Source: Acinetobacter lanii
GTDB taxonomy: Bacteria; Pseudomonadota; Gammaproteobacteria; Pseudomonadales; Moraxellaceae
DNA length: 64,000 nucleotides
NCBI RefSeq assembly: GCF_011578285.1
Contig: NZ_CP049916.1
Coordinates: forward strand, 2,418,001 to 2,482,000
Direction of reading: 5' to 3'
How positions within the stretch are numbered: position 1 is the first letter of the stretch; every line of letters begins with the position of its first letter. Below, piece after piece: positions 20,301-28,091 of this stretch. The translations under genes were made by a program, and so were the position numbers. Below the pieces are notes generated by a model that did not search any database, had not been told where the DNA came from, and was given only the letters and a program-made list of their open reading frames with translations.

Positions 20301-22739
20301 TTTGCCACCGACCACCGTCTTCGGTCCAATCGTGTTGCCTGCGGCATCTGCTGCCGTTACAAAGCCTTGTGCATTGTCGGTTAATGGGGTGCTTAACGTT
20401 ACGCTGTAGTTACCCTCAGCATCTGCAGTCGCTGTGCCGATGATGTTGCCAGCTTTGTCTTTCACTACAACTTTGGCACCGGCTTCGGTTTTACCCGTCA
20501 CCACATCACCGTCAGCATTTAAGTTTGCGCTGAGGTCTTTTGGTGCAATGGTGTCTTTGCTGCCAGTTAATTCGACAGGCGCACTGTCGTTACCCGCTTT
20601 ATCAATTGCGACCACATCCACGCTGTTGCCATCGGTGATTGCTGGATCCAGCTTGATACTAAAGTCACCGTTGTCATCCGAGGTGCCTGATGCAATCACT
20701 TGCTCAGTGACAGGATCACGGATTTCAACCCAGGTGTTTGGCTCGGTCTCACCAGTCACCAAAGTACCTTCTGGGTTCAGTGTCGCCTCGAGTTCCGGTG
20801 CGATGGTGTCTTTGCCACCCACCACCGTCTTCGGTCCAATCGTGTTGCCTGCGGCATCTGCTGCCGTTACAAAGCCTTGTGCATTGTCGGTTAATGGGGT
20901 GCTTAGCGTAACGCTGTAGTTACCCTCAGCATCTGCAGTCGCTGTGCCGATGATGTTGCCAGCTTTGTCTTTCACCACAACTTTGGCACCGGCTTCGGTT
21001 TTACCGGTCACCACATCACCATCAGCATTTAAGTTTGCGCTGAGGTCTTTTGGTGCAATGGTGTCTTTGTCCCCCGTCAGTTTTTGTGGCTGACTTGGGT
21101 TGCCCGCTTCATCAATTGCCACCACATCCACACTGTTGCCATCGGTGATTGCTGGATCTAGCTTGATACTAAAGTCACCGTTGTCATCTGAGGTGCCTGA
21201 TGCAATCACTTCATCAGTGACAGGATCACGGATTTCAACCCAGGTGTTTGGCTCGGTTTGGCCTGTGACCAAAGTGCCTTCTTCATTCAACTCAGCAGCA
21301 AGTTTAGGTGGAGATTCATCACCACGATTAATCGGTTGTTGACCAGAGCTATTGCCATTGTCATCCACCGCTTCTATCTTGCCAATCTCACCTTCATTCA
21401 GTGGATTCGGCTCGATGTCCCATGTGCCGTCTTCATTCACGGTGGTGCTGACCGTGTTGCCCTCAGAATCGGTGATAATGATGGTTGAGCCTGCATCACC
21501 TGTCCCTTCAATACCTTCGCCATTGTTTTCAGTGACGATCGGGGCAGTTGGGGCAGTTTGATCGCCCCCGGTAATCGGTTGTTGACCCGAGCTATTGCCA
21601 TTGTCATCCACCGCTTCAATTTTGCCAATCTCACCCTCATTCAGTGGATTCGGCTCGATGTCCCATGTGCCATCTTCATTCACGGTGGTGCTGACCGTGT
21701 TCCCCTCGGAATCGGTGATAATGATGGTTGAGCCTGCATCACCTGTCCCTTCAATACCTTCGCCATTGTTTTCAGTGACGATCGGGGCAGTTGGGGCAGT
21801 TTGATCGCCCCCGGTAATCGGTTGTTGACCCGAGCTATTGCCATTGTCATCCACCGCTTCAATTTTGCCAATCTCACCCTCATTCAGTGGATTCGGCTCG
21901 ATGTCCCATGTGCCATCTTCATTCACGGTGGTGCTGACCGTGTTCCCCTCGGAATCGGTGATAATGATGGTTGAGCCTGCATCACCTGTCCCTTCAATAC
22001 CTTCGCCATTGTTTTCAGTGACGATCGGGGCAGTTGGGGCAGTTTGATCGCCTCCGGTGATCGGTTGTTGACCCGAGCTATTGCCATTGTCATCCACCGC
22101 TTCAATTTTGCCAATCTCACCCTCATTCAGTGGATTCGGCTTGATGTCCCATGTGCCGTCTTCATTTACGGTAGTGCTGACCGTGTTGCCTTCGGAATCG
22201 GTAATAATGATGGTTGAGCCTGCATCACCGGTCCCTTCAATGCCTTCGCCATTGTTTTCAGTGATGATCGGAAATTTAGGGACATTTACATCTTCACTCT
22301 TTTTATTATTATCGTTGTCATTTGCTCCAGCGAGCACAGCACCACCTACGGCAGCACCACCACCCAACCATGGCAGTATCAATCCAGGGGTAAATTCATC
22401 ATATAATAATGGCTCGATATCATCGAGTAATTGGTATTGAATCGCATCGATTTGACCTTGCGTATCGGTAAATTCAGCCCAATATAATTTTCCATCTTCA
22501 TCATTAAAGACAATACTGTTATCAGCATCATTTTTATCATTGAAAAAATTCTCAATGATAATCACATCACCATTTTTAAATTGGATTTCAACTGCATTTC
22601 CATTTCTAACTATTTTCAAGACATCATCTTTAGAGCGATTAATAATAACCACTGAATTCTCAGTTAAAGAAACTAAATTATTATCTGTCTCACTGGTCAA
22701 AACATGTGTTTTTTTAGATACAGTAGAAATAGTATGCAT
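8325..22739 (-). CDS. bap: Bap N-terminal open fragment (about 4,800 residues)
   Basis: This is the longest uninterrupted piece of bap and the only one with a genuine start. It encodes the N-terminal domain, all four 81-residue repeats and about 50 of the 85-residue repeats. The frame is lost at about 8351, where a CCC in the sibling repeats is CC. The last residues turn into an unrelated tail and stop at 8325. If the break is real, the product lacks the C-terminal secretion region and would probably not reach the surface by type I secretion. Confidence 0.8.
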   Translation of the reverse strand: MHTISTVSKKTHVLTSETDNNLVSLTENSVVIINRSKDDVLKIVRNGNAVEIQFKNGDVIIIENFFNDKNDADNSIVFNDEDGKLYWAEFTDTQGQIDAIQYQLLDDIEPLLYDEFTPGLILPWLGGGAAVGGAVLAGANDNDNNKKSEDVNVPKFPIITENNGEGIEGTGDAGSTIIITDSEGNTVSTTVNEDGTWDIKPNPLNEGEIGKIEAVDDNGNSSGQQPITGGDQTAPTAPIVTENNGEGIEGTGDAGSTIIITDSEGNTVSTTVNEDGTWDIEPNPLNEGEIGKIEAVDDNGNSSGQQPITGGDQTAPTAPIVTENNGEGIEGTGDAGSTIIITDSEGNTVSTTVNEDGTWDIEPNPLNEGEIGKIEAVDDNGNSSGQQPITGGDQTAPTAPIVTENNGEGIEGTGDAGSTIIITDSEGNTVSTTVNEDGTWDIEPNPLNEGEIGKIEAVDDNGNSSGQQPINRGDESPPKLAAELNEEGTLVTGQTEPNTWVEIRDPVTDEVIASGTSDDNGDFSIKLDPAITDGNSVDVVAIDEAGNPSQPQKLTGDKDTIAPKDLSANLNADGDVVTGKTEAGAKVVVKDKAGNIIGTATADAEGNYSVTLSTPLTDNAQGFVTAADAAGNTIGPKTVVGGKDTIAPELEATLNPEGTLVTGETEPNTWVEIRDPVTEQVIASGTSDDNGDFSIKLDPAITDGNSVDVVAIDKAGNDSAPVELTGSKDTIAPKDLSANLNADGDVVTGKTEAGAKVVVKDKAGNIIGTATADAEGNYSVTLSTPLTDNAQGFVTAADAAGNTIGPKTVVGGKDTIAPELEAELNPEGTVVTGQTEPNTWVEIRDPVTEQVIASGTSDDNGDFSIKLDPAITDGNSVDVVAIDEAGNPSQPQTLTGDKDTLAPKDLSANLNADGDVVTGQTEAGAKVVVKDKAGNIIGTATADAEGNYSVTLSTPLTDNAQGFVTAADAAGNTIGPKTVVGGKDTIAPELEAELNPEGTVVTGQTEPNTWVEIRDPVTEQVIASGTSDDNGDFSIKLDPAITDGNSVDVVAIDEAGNPSQPQTLTGDKDTLAPKDLSANLNADGDVVTGQTEADAKVVVKDKAGNIIGEATADAEGNYSVTLSTPLTDNAQGFVTAADAAGNTIGPKTVVGGKDTIAPELEVELNPEGTLVTGQTEPNTWVEIRDPVTDEVIASGTSDDNGDFSIKLDPAITDGNSVDVVAIDKAGNSSQPQKLTGDKDTLAPKDLSANLNADGDVVTGKTEADAKVVVKDKAGNIIGEATADAEGNYSVTLSTPLTDNAQGFVTASDAAGNTIGPKTVVGGKDTIAPELEATLNPEGTVVTGQTEPNTWVEIRDPVTDEVIASGTSDENGDFSIKLDPAITDGNSVDVVAIDKAGNPSQPQTLTGDKDTLAPKDLSANLNADGDVVTGQTEADAKVVVKDKAGNIIGEATADAEGNYSVTLSTPLTDNAQGFVTAADAAGNTIGPKTVVGGKDTIAPELEAELSTDGTVVTGQTEPNTLVEIRDPVTDEVIASGISDDNGDFSIKLDPAITDGNSVDVVAIDEAGNPSQPQTLTGDKDTLAPKDLSANLNADGDVVTGKTEADAKVVVKDKAGNIIGEATADAEGNYSVTLSTPLTDNAQGFVTAADAAGNTIGPKTVVGGKDTIAPELEAELSTDGTVVTGQTEPNTWVEIRDPVTDEVIASGTSDDNGDFSIKLDPAITDGNSVDVVAIDKAGNDSAPVELSGSKDTQAPELEAELNPDGTVVTGQTEPNTWVEIRDPVTEQVIASGTSDDNGDFSIKLDPAITDGNSVDVVAIDEAGNPSQPQTLTGDKDTLAPKDLSANLNADGDVVTGKTEADAKVVVKDKAGTIIGEATADAEGNYSVTLSTPLTDNAQGFVTASDAAGNTIGPKTVVGGKDTIAPELEAELSTDGTVVTGQTEPNTWVEIRDPVTEQVIASGTSDDNGDFSIKLDPAITDGNSVDVVAIDKAGNDSAPVELTGSKDTQAPELEATLNPEGTLVTGETEPNTLVEIRDPVTDEVIASGTSDEDGYFEIPLDPALTDGDKANVVAIDEAGNPSAPVELSGSKDTQAPELEAELSTEGTLVTGETEPNTWVEIRDPVTDEVIASGTSDEDGHFEIELSPAITDGNSVDVVAIDKAGNPSQPQTLTGDKDTLAPKDLSANLNAEGDVVTGQTEADAKVVVKDKAGNIIGEATADAEGNYSVTLSTPLTDNAQGFVTAADAAGNTIGPKTLVGGKDTIAPELEAELNPDGTVVTGQTEPNTWVEIRDPVTDEVIASGTSDQDGHFEIELSPAITDGNSVDVVAIDKAGNPSQPQTLTGDKDTLAPKDLSANLNADGDVVTGKTEADAKVVVKDKAGNIIGEATADAEGNYSVTLSTPLTDNAQGFVTAADAAGNTIGPKTVVGGKDTIAPELEAELSTDGTVVTGQTEPNTWVEIRDPVTDEVIASGTSDDNGDFSIKLDPAITDGNSVDVVAIDEAGNPSQPQTLTGDKDTLAPKDLSANLNADGDVVTGQTEADAKVVVKDKAGNIIGEATADAEGNYSVTLSTPLTDNAQGFVTAADAAGNTIGPKTVVGGKDTIAPELEVELNPEGTLVTGQTEPNTWVEIRDPVTDEVIASGTSDDNGDFSIKLDPAITDGNSVDVVAIDKAGNSSQPQKLTGDKDTLAPKDLSANLNADGDVVTGKTEADAKVVVKDKAGNIIGEATADAEGNYSVTLSTPLTDNAQGFVTASDAAGNTIGPKTVVGGKDTIAPELEVELNPEGTLVTGQTEPNTWVEIRDPVTDEVIASGTSDDNGDFSIKLDPAITDGNSVDVVAIDKAGNSSQPQKLTGDKDTLAPKDLSANLNADGDVVTGKTEADAKVVVKDKAGNIIGEATADAEGNYSVTLSTPLTDNAQGFVTASDAAGNTIGPKTVVGGKDTIAPELEAELSTDGTLVTGQTEPNTWVEIRDPVTDEVIASGTSDQDGHFEIELSPAITDGNSVDVVAIDEAGNPSAPVELTGSKDTQAPELEAELNPEGTVVTGQTEPNTLVEIRDPVSGEVIASGTSNEDGYFEIELSPAITDGNSVDVVAIDKAGNPSQPQTLTGDKDTLAPKDLSANLNADGDVVTGKTEAGAKVVVKDKAGNIIGEATADAEGNYSVTLSTPLTDNAQGFVTAADAAGNTIGPKTVVGGKDTIAPELEAELNPEGTLVTGQTEPNTWVEIRDPVTEQVIASGTSDEDGYFEIELSPALTDGNSVDVVAIDEAGNPSAPVELTGSKDTQAPELEATLNPEGTLVTGETEPNTLVEIRDPVTNEVIASGTSDEDGYFEIPLDPALTDGDKANVVAIDEAGNPSAPVELSGSKDTQAPELEATLNPEGTLVTGQTEPNTWVEIRDPITDEVIASGTSDDNGDFSIKLDPAITDGNSVDVVAIDKAGNDSVPVELTGSKDTIAPKDLSANLNADGDVVTGKTEADAKVVVKDKAGNIIGEATADAEGNYSVTLSTPLTDNAQGFVTAADAAGNTIGPKTVVGGKDTIAPELEAELSTDGTVVTGQTEPNTWVEIRDPVTEQVIASGTSDDNGDFSIKLDPAITDGNSVDVVAIDKAGNPSQLQTLTGDKDTLAPKDLSANLNADGDVVTGQTEAGAKVVVKDKAGNIIGEATADAEGNYSVTLSTPLTDNAQGFVTAADAAGNTIGPKTVVGGKDTIAPELEAELSTDGTVVTGQTEPNTWVEIRDPVTDEVIASGTSDQDGHFEIELSPAITDGNSVDVVAIDEAGNPSAPVELSGSKDTLAPKDLSANLNADGDVVTGQTEAGAKVVVKDKAGNIIGEATADAEGNYSVTLSTPLTTDNAEGFVTAADAAGNTIGPKTVVGGKDTIAPELEAELNPDGTVVTGQTEPNTWVEIRDPVTEQVIASGTSDDNGDFSIKLDPAITDGNSVDVVAIDEAGNPSQPQTLTGDKDTLAPKDLSANLNADGDVVTGQTEAGVKVVVKDKAGNIIGEATADAEGNYSVKLSTPLTDNTQGFVTAADAAGNTIGPKTVVGDKDTIAPELEVELNPEGTLVTGQTEPNTWVEIRDPVTDEVIASGTSDDNGDFSIKLDPAITDGNSVDVVAIDKAGNSSQPQKLTGDKDTLAPKDLSANLNADGDVVTGKTEADAKVVVKDKAGNIIGEATADAEGNYSVTLSTPLTDNAQGFVTAADAAGNTIGPKTVVGGKDTIAPELEAELNPEGTLVTGQTEPNTWVEIRDPVTDEVIASGTSDDNGDFSIKLDPAITDGNSVDVVAIDKAGNDSAPVELSGSKDTQAPELEATLNPEGTLVTGETEPNTLVEIRDPVTEEVIASGTSDEDGYFEIPLDPALTDGDKANVVAIDEAGNPSAPVELSGSKDTLAPKDLSANLNADGDVVTGQTEADAKVVVKDKAGTIIGEATADAEGNYSVTLSTPLTDNAQGFVTASDAAGNTIGPKTVVGGKDTIAPELEAELSTDGTVVTGQTEPNTLVEIRDPVTDEVIASGTSDDNGDFSIKLDPAITDGNSVDVVAIDEAGNPSQPQTLTGDKDTLAPKDLSANLNADGDVVTGQTEADAKVVVKDKAGNIIGEATADAEGNYSVTLSTPLTDNAQGFVTAADAAGNTIGPKTVVGGKDTIAPELEAELSTDGTVVTGQTEPNTWVEIRDPVTDEVIASGTSDDNGDFSIKLDPAITDGNSVDVVAIDKAGNDSAPVELTGSKDTQAPELEATLNPEGTLVTGETEPNTLVEIRDPVTDEVIASGTSDEDGYFEIPLDPALTDGDKANVVAIDEAAIQVRLSN
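8345..8356 (-). other. Frame break: 1-bp deletion in a C run of bap
   Basis: Sibling repeats read ggattgcccgcttc; here ggattgccgcttc. The near-identical block at about 1468 has the full CCC. Confidence 0.85.
11195..11203 (-). other. In-frame 3-bp insertion in bap
   Basis: The usual ttgtctgttaatgg is ttgtctgttgttaatgg here. It adds one Thr (TPLTTDNAEG). The duplicate block at about 5840 lacks it. The frame is kept. Confidence 0.8.
21306..22280 (-). repeat. Four tandem 243-bp (81-residue) repeats near the Bap N-terminus
   Basis: Four copies at exact 243-bp spacing, each with TENNGEGIEGTGDAGST, a TTVNEDGTWDI core and a closing AVDDNGNSSGQQPI. The copy nearest the N-terminus has DIKPNP where the others have DIEPNP. 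The last copy ends in NRGDESPP, which joins the array to the 85-residue repeats. This is a second, distinct Ig-like subtype. Confidence 0.85.
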
Positions 22740-23042
22740 TTTATTCACCTAATTTATTTCTTTTTTAATATATGGAACTTATATTATTTTAAAATAATGC
22801 GAATTGAATCACACTATTTAAATTAATAAATTTTTATTAGTTTTATAATTGCACATTAAAAATACAAAAAGAACAACAATGTTTAAATAATTTATTTAAA
22901 AATAATACAATGAATATATTATTCACATAGAGTTAATATATTCTTAACAATTTAATTTGTTTTATTTACCCATCTCATTTTTAGATCCAAATTTATTTTA
23001 AACACAGATCATTTTATTTTTATTTCGTTAATTAAAACACAT
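22740..23042. other. AT-rich region upstream of bap
   Basis: About 300 bp of very AT-rich DNA between the bap start and the sucD terminator, with no credible gene on either strand. It should hold the bap promoter, but I cannot pick a convincing -35/-10 pair. A perfect 16-bp palindrome lies at 22783-22798, about 45 bp upstream of the start codon. Confidence 0.5.
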
Positions 23043-23072
23043 AAAAAAGCCCCCATAATTGGAGGCTTTTTT
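23043..23072 (-). terminator. Terminator downstream of sucD
   Basis: A-run and GCC pair with GGC and T-run around a short loop, about 32 bp past the sucD stop on the minus strand. It is symmetrical enough to work in both directions and separates the suc genes from bap. Confidence 0.8.
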
Positions 23073-23103
23073 AGATGCTAATCTAAGAAATAACTTAATT
23101 CAA

Positions 23104-23994
23104 TTAAGCCAAACCTTTCTCTTTCAACACTTGAAGCATGGTCGAACCCAGCTCAGCGGGACTACGTGTATATGCCATGCCCGCTTTTTCAAACGCTGCA
23201 AATTTCTCTTCAGCCGTTCCTTTACCACCCGAAATAATTGCACCCGCATGTCCCATACGTTTACCTTTAGGCGCTGTCACACCTGCAATATAACCGACAA
23301 CAGGTTTGGTTACGTTGGATTGAATGTATTCCGCCGCTTCTTCCTCAGCCGTACCACCAATTTCACCAATCATAATGATCGCTTCAGTTTCAGGATCTTC
23401 TTGGAACAATTTTAAGCAATCAATTTGGTTCATGCCCGGAATCGGATCACCACCAATGCCAATACAGGTTGACTGACCCAGACCCAACTTCGTGGTTTGC
23501 GCCACCGCTTCATAAGTCAATGTACCGGAACGTGAAATAATCCCAATTTTACCGGGTTGATGAATATGACCCGGCATAATCCCGATCTTACATTCACCTG
23601 GAGTGATAATGCCTGGACAGTTTGGACCAATTAAACGTGCATTGTTGCCATAGGTTTCGAGGTAACGTTTTGCTTTCAACATATCCAGTGTCGGTACACC
23701 TTCAGTGATGACCACAATCAGTTCTACACCAGCATCAATTGATTCAATAATCGAATCAAGTACAAAAGGTGCAGGAACATAAATTGAGGTTGCAGTTGCC
23801 CCTGTTTCTTTCACCGCTTCTGCCATGGTATTAAAGACAGGTAGGTTTAAATGGGTTGTTCCCCCTTTACCTGGCGTTACCCCACCCACGACTTTGGTGC
23901 CGTATGCAATGGATTGTTCTGAATGGAATGTGCCGTTTTTACCTGTAAAGCCTTGTACCAAAACAGTGGTGTCTTTATTAATTAATACGCTCAT
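23104..23994 (-). CDS. sucD: Succinate--CoA ligase [ADP-forming] subunit alpha
   Basis: Alpha subunit of succinyl-CoA synthetase, which interconverts succinyl-CoA and succinate with substrate-level phosphorylation in the TCA cycle. The 296 residues match the family length. The N-terminal CoA-binding Rossmann region includes [10 protein letters not shown] (about 15-24), and the phosphorylated catalytic histidine is H249 in [12 protein letters not shown]. The ATG is preceded by AGGAG. It follows sucC by only 12 bp, so the two are co-transcribed, and a terminator follows. Confidence 0.97.
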   Translation of the reverse strand: MSVLINKDTTVLVQGFTGKNGTFHSEQSIAYGTKVVGGVTPGKGGTTHLNLPVFNTMAEAVKETGATATSIYVPAPFVLDSIIESIDAGVELIVVITEGVPTLDMLKAKRYLETYGNNARLIGPNCPGIITPGECKIGIMPGHIHQPGKIGIISRSGTLTYEAVAQTTKLGLGQSTCIGIGGDPIPGMNQIDCLKLFQEDPETEAIIMIGEIGGTAEEEAAEYIQSNVTKPVVGYIAGVTAPKGKRMGHAGAIISGGKGTAEEKFAAFEKAGMAYTRSPAELGSTMLQVLKEKGLA

Positions 23995-24006
23995 GATTGA
24001 TACTCC

Positions 24007-25173
24007 TTATGCTTTTACTGCGGCAACAACTTTTTCTGCAGCATCAGCTAAGCCTGTTGCAGAAATTAATTTAAGACCTGATTCATCAAGTAATTTGGCA
24101 CCTAACTCAGCATTGTTACCTTCTAAGCGAACAACCACAGGTACCGTTACATTTACTTCTTGAACCGCTGCAATAATCGCTTCAGCAATCATGTCACAAC
24201 GTACAATTCCACCAAAAATATTGATCAATACACCTTGTACAGAGCTATCTGACAAAATAATTTTAAACGCTTCAATCACACGATCTTTGGTTGCACCACC
24301 ACCGACGTCTAAGAAGTTTGCAGGTTGACCACCATACAGTTTAATGATGTCCATGGTGGCCATCGCGAGACCCGCACCATTAACCATACAACCAATATTA
24401 CCTTCTAAGGCCACATAGTTCAGATCAAATTCAGACGCTTTTAACTCACGCTCATTTTCTTGAGATTTATCACGCATCGCTGCAATTTCTGGCAGACGGT
24501 ACAGCGCATTTGAGTCGATACCGACTTTGGCATCGACACACAGAATCTCACCATTCTCACGTACAGATAGCGGATTGATTTCGAACAACGCAAAATCATT
24601 TTCAATAAAAGCTTTATACGCTGAAGTCATGATGGTCACAAACTGATTAATTTGTTTGTCTTTTAGACCTAATTGAAATGCCACATCACGCGCTTGGAAT
24701 GGCAATAAGCCGACCAAAGGATCTACTTCAACTTTAATAATTTTTTCAGGGGTTTCTTCAGCCACTTTTTCAATTTCAACACCGCCCTCTGTCGATGCCA
24801 TAAAGGTCACACGGCGGCTTGAACGATCGACCACTGCACCTAAGTACAATTCACGTTCAACCGGATAAACATCTTCACAAATGAGGATACTGTTGACTGG
24901 CTGACCATTGGCATCGGTTTGATAAGTGACTAAACGGGTACCAATGATTGAATTAGCATAATCAGCAACTTCTTCTTTTGATTTCGCGACTTTTACGCCA
25001 CCTGCTTTACCACGACCACCTGCATGAACTTGCGCTTTCATCACAGCGAACTTACCGCCGAGTTGTTCAAATGCAGCGACTGCTTCCTCTGCATTGGTTG
25101 CAAGAATCCCTTCCTGAACAGGCATTCCATATTTCTTTAACAGCGCTTTTGCTTGATATTCGTGTAGATTCAT
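24007..25173 (-). CDS. sucC: Succinate--CoA ligase [ADP-forming] subunit beta
   Basis: Beta subunit of succinyl-CoA synthetase; it carries the ATP-grasp nucleotide-binding domain and partners with SucD. Its 388 residues match E. coli SucC. The N-terminus [16 protein letters not shown] is typical, followed by the [13 protein letters not shown] nucleotide loop (about 51-63) and the C-terminal FGGIVRCD ligase segment. The ribosome-binding site is AAAGGT. It is first of the sucCD pair, and the lpd terminator lies upstream, so it probably has its own promoter (candidate at 25264-25292). Confidence 0.97.
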   Translation of the reverse strand: MNLHEYQAKALLKKYGMPVQEGILATNAEEAVAAFEQLGGKFAVMKAQVHAGGRGKAGGVKVAKSKEEVADYANSIIGTRLVTYQTDANGQPVNSILICEDVYPVERELYLGAVVDRSSRRVTFMASTEGGVEIEKVAEETPEKIIKVEVDPLVGLLPFQARDVAFQLGLKDKQINQFVTIMTSAYKAFIENDFALFEINPLSVRENGEILCVDAKVGIDSNALYRLPEIAAMRDKSQENERELKASEFDLNYVALEGNIGCMVNGAGLAMATMDIIKLYGGQPANFLDVGGGATKDRVIEAFKIILSDSSVQGVLINIFGGIVRCDMIAEAIIAAVQEVNVTVPVVVRLEGNNAELGAKLLDESGLKLISATGLADAAEKVVAAVKA

Positions 25174-25263
25174 TTTTTTACCTTTGACTACTTTTCACTT
25201 TTTATGATCAATCAATACTTAAACATCCATCGCAATAAGTATTGGCATTTATTAAATTTTGTA

Positions 25264-25292
25264 CTTATAGTTTTAGATGATTATTCATACAA
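25264..25292 (-). promoter_or_regulatory. Candidate sigma70 promoter for sucCD
   Basis: Minus strand TTGTAT, a 17-bp spacer and TATAAG lie about 91 bp upstream of the sucC start and downstream of the lpd terminator. This is a sequence match only. Confidence 0.4.
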
Positions 25293-25307
25293 AAACAACC
25301 ATCAAAT

Positions 25308-25338
25308 GCAAAAAGAGCGGCCTAAGCCGCTCTTTTTT
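25308..25338 (-). terminator. Terminator downstream of lpd
   Basis: Hairpin GAGCGGC-CTAA-GCCGCTC flanked by A and T runs, just past the lpd stop. It suggests that sucA-sucB-lpd ends here and sucCD is transcribed separately or by read-through. Confidence 0.8.
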
Positions 25339-25341
25339 GAT

Positions 25342-26857
<1,516 letters not shown>

Positions 26858-26870
26858 TCAAATTTATAAA

Positions 26871-28091
26871 TTAAAGATCGAGGATCAAACGTGCTGGTTC
26901 TTCTAACAATTCTTTGATTGCTACAAGGAAACCTACTGCTTCTTTACCATCGATTAAACGGTGGTCATAAGAAAGTGCCAAGTACATCATCGGTAAGATT
27001 TCAACTTGACCATTCACCGCCATTGGACGCTCTTGGATTTTATGCATACCCAAAATCGCAGTTTGTGGTGTATTCAAAATCGGCGTAGAAAGCAATGAAC
27101 CGAACGTACCACCATTAGTAATGGTGAATGTACCGCCAGTCATGTCTTCAATACCCAATTTACCGTCACGCGCTTTACCAGCATATGCACGGATACCGTT
27201 TTCAACTTCAGCATAGTTCATGCGGTCTGTATCACGAAGTACAGGAACCACTAGACCACGGTCAGAAGACACCGCTACACCGATGTCATAGAAACCGTGA
27301 TATACGATGTCGTCGCCATCAATAGAAGCATTTACCGCTGGGTAGCGTTTAAGCGCTTCAGTTGCTGCTTTAACGAAGAATGACATGAAGCCTAGACGCG
27401 CACCATGACGTTTTTCGAATGCATCTTTATATTGCGCACGCATGTCCATGATTGGTTTCATGTTCACTTCGTTGAACGTAGTCAACATTGCAGTGCTTTG
27501 CGTTGCATTCAATAGACGTTCAGCAACACGTTTACGAAGACGAGTCATTGGAACACGTTTTTCGATACGCTCACCAGCAGCAGGAGCCGCTAATGGAGCA
27601 ACAGCAGCTGCCGCAGGTTTAGCTTGATGATTCGCAACATCTTCTTTGGTGATACGACCACCGCGACCCGAACCCTCAACATCGCTTGCAGCGATACCAG
27701 ATTCAGTCAATGCTTTACGCACTGCAGGCGCTTGATCAGTCACCGCTTGAGCACGTTCAACCACAGGTGCAGCACCTGCTTCAGTTTGAGCAGCAGCTTG
27801 TTCTACTTGACCTTCAGATTGAACTGCTTGAGTTTGAGCAGCGCCAGATACAGCACCCTCTTCAAACTGAGCAATCACTTCAGATGAAAGAACAGTATCG
27901 CCTTCACCTTTAAGGATTGAAGCGATTGTACCGTCTGCAGGAGCAACAACCTCTAAAACAACTTTATCCGTTTCGATATCACAGATCACTTCGTCACGTG
28001 ATACAGCTTCACCTGGTTGTTTGTGCCAAGTTGCAATTGTTCCGTCAGCAACTGACTCTGGGAATACCGGTGCTTTAATTTCGGTTGCCAT
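26871..28091 (-). CDS. sucB: 2-oxoglutarate dehydrogenase E2, dihydrolipoyl succinyltransferase
   Basis: Core of the 2-oxoglutarate dehydrogenase complex; it transfers the succinyl group from E1 to CoA through lipoate. Domains in order: a lipoyl domain with the modified lysine K43 in [11 protein letters not shown], an Ala/Gln/Glu-rich flexible linker (about 80-110), the peripheral subunit-binding domain ([10 protein letters not shown] to GRITKEDV, about 123-153), and the catalytic domain ending with [16 protein letters not shown], which holds the active His and Asp. There are 406 residues. The ATG overlaps the sucA stop in TAATG, which indicates translational coupling. Confidence 0.97.
   Translation of the reverse strand: MATEIKAPVFPESVADGTIATWHKQPGEAVSRDEVICDIETDKVVLEVVAPADGTIASILKGEGDTVLSSEVIAQFEEGAVSGAAQTQAVQSEGQVEQAAAQTEAGAAPVVERAQAVTDQAPAVRKALTESGIAASDVEGSGRGGRITKEDVANHQAKPAAAAVAPLAAPAAGERIEKRVPMTRLRKRVAERLLNATQSTAMLTTFNEVNMKPIMDMRAQYKDAFEKRHGARLGFMSFFVKAATEALKRYPAVNASIDGDDIVYHGFYDIGVAVSSDRGLVVPVLRDTDRMNYAEVENGIRAYAGKARDGKLGIEDMTGGTFTITNGGTFGSLLSTPILNTPQTAILGMHKIQERPMAVNGQVEILPMMYLALSYDHRLIDGKEAVGFLVAIKELLEEPARLILDL

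Larger units (their letters stand above)
1..21300 (-). repeat. Array of about 83 tandem 255-bp (85-residue) Ig-like repeats in two alternating types
   Basis: Most units alternate as a 510-bp pair. Type A starts APELEAEL, contains TGQTEPNTWVEIRDPVT and ends with AIDEAGN or AIDKAGN. Type B starts APKDLSANLNADG and contains VVVKDKAGNIIG and AADAAGNTIGPKT. In places two type A units follow each other (for example around 1430-1690 and 2720-3240). Both types fit the bacterial Ig-like domains of Bap proteins, with an acidic linker of the GDKDT or GGKDT kind. Nucleotide identity between units is very high, which implies recent homogenisation. Confidence 0.9.
1..22739 (-). pseudogene. bap: bap: giant biofilm-associated repeat protein, reading frame interrupted three times, 3' end outside window
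   Basis: Surface adhesin of the Acinetobacter Bap family, which in that genus mediates biofilm formation and cell adhesion. The start is ATG 22739 with AGGTG seven bases upstream; a GTG at 22748 lies inside that ribosome-binding site. Residues 1-100 resemble the BapA prefix domain, 118-138 form a Gly/Ala-rich hydrophobic segment, then four 81-residue repeats, then about 83 alternating 85-residue Ig-like (BIg) repeats reach the window edge. Joined across the breaks the window encodes about 7,580 codons and still lacks the C-terminus, where Bap proteins carry their type I secretion signal. Known A. baumannii Bap can exceed 8,600 residues, so the size is not abnormal. The frame breaks near 8351 (-1), 4719 (+1) and 3407 (-4). 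They may be real or may be consensus errors in near-identical repeats, so 'pseudogene' is a description of this sequence only. Confidence 0.85.

Noticed and set aside
1-21300. Regular direct repeats considered as a CRISPR array
   Set aside because: The period is 243-255 bp, the repeats are contiguous coding sequence without unique spacers, and there are no cas genes.
191-21342. Dozens of plus-strand open frames of 60-194 codons recurring every 255 or 510 bp across bap
   Set aside because: They are antisense shadows of the Bap repeats. Their spacing exactly follows the repeat period and they have no ribosome-binding sites.
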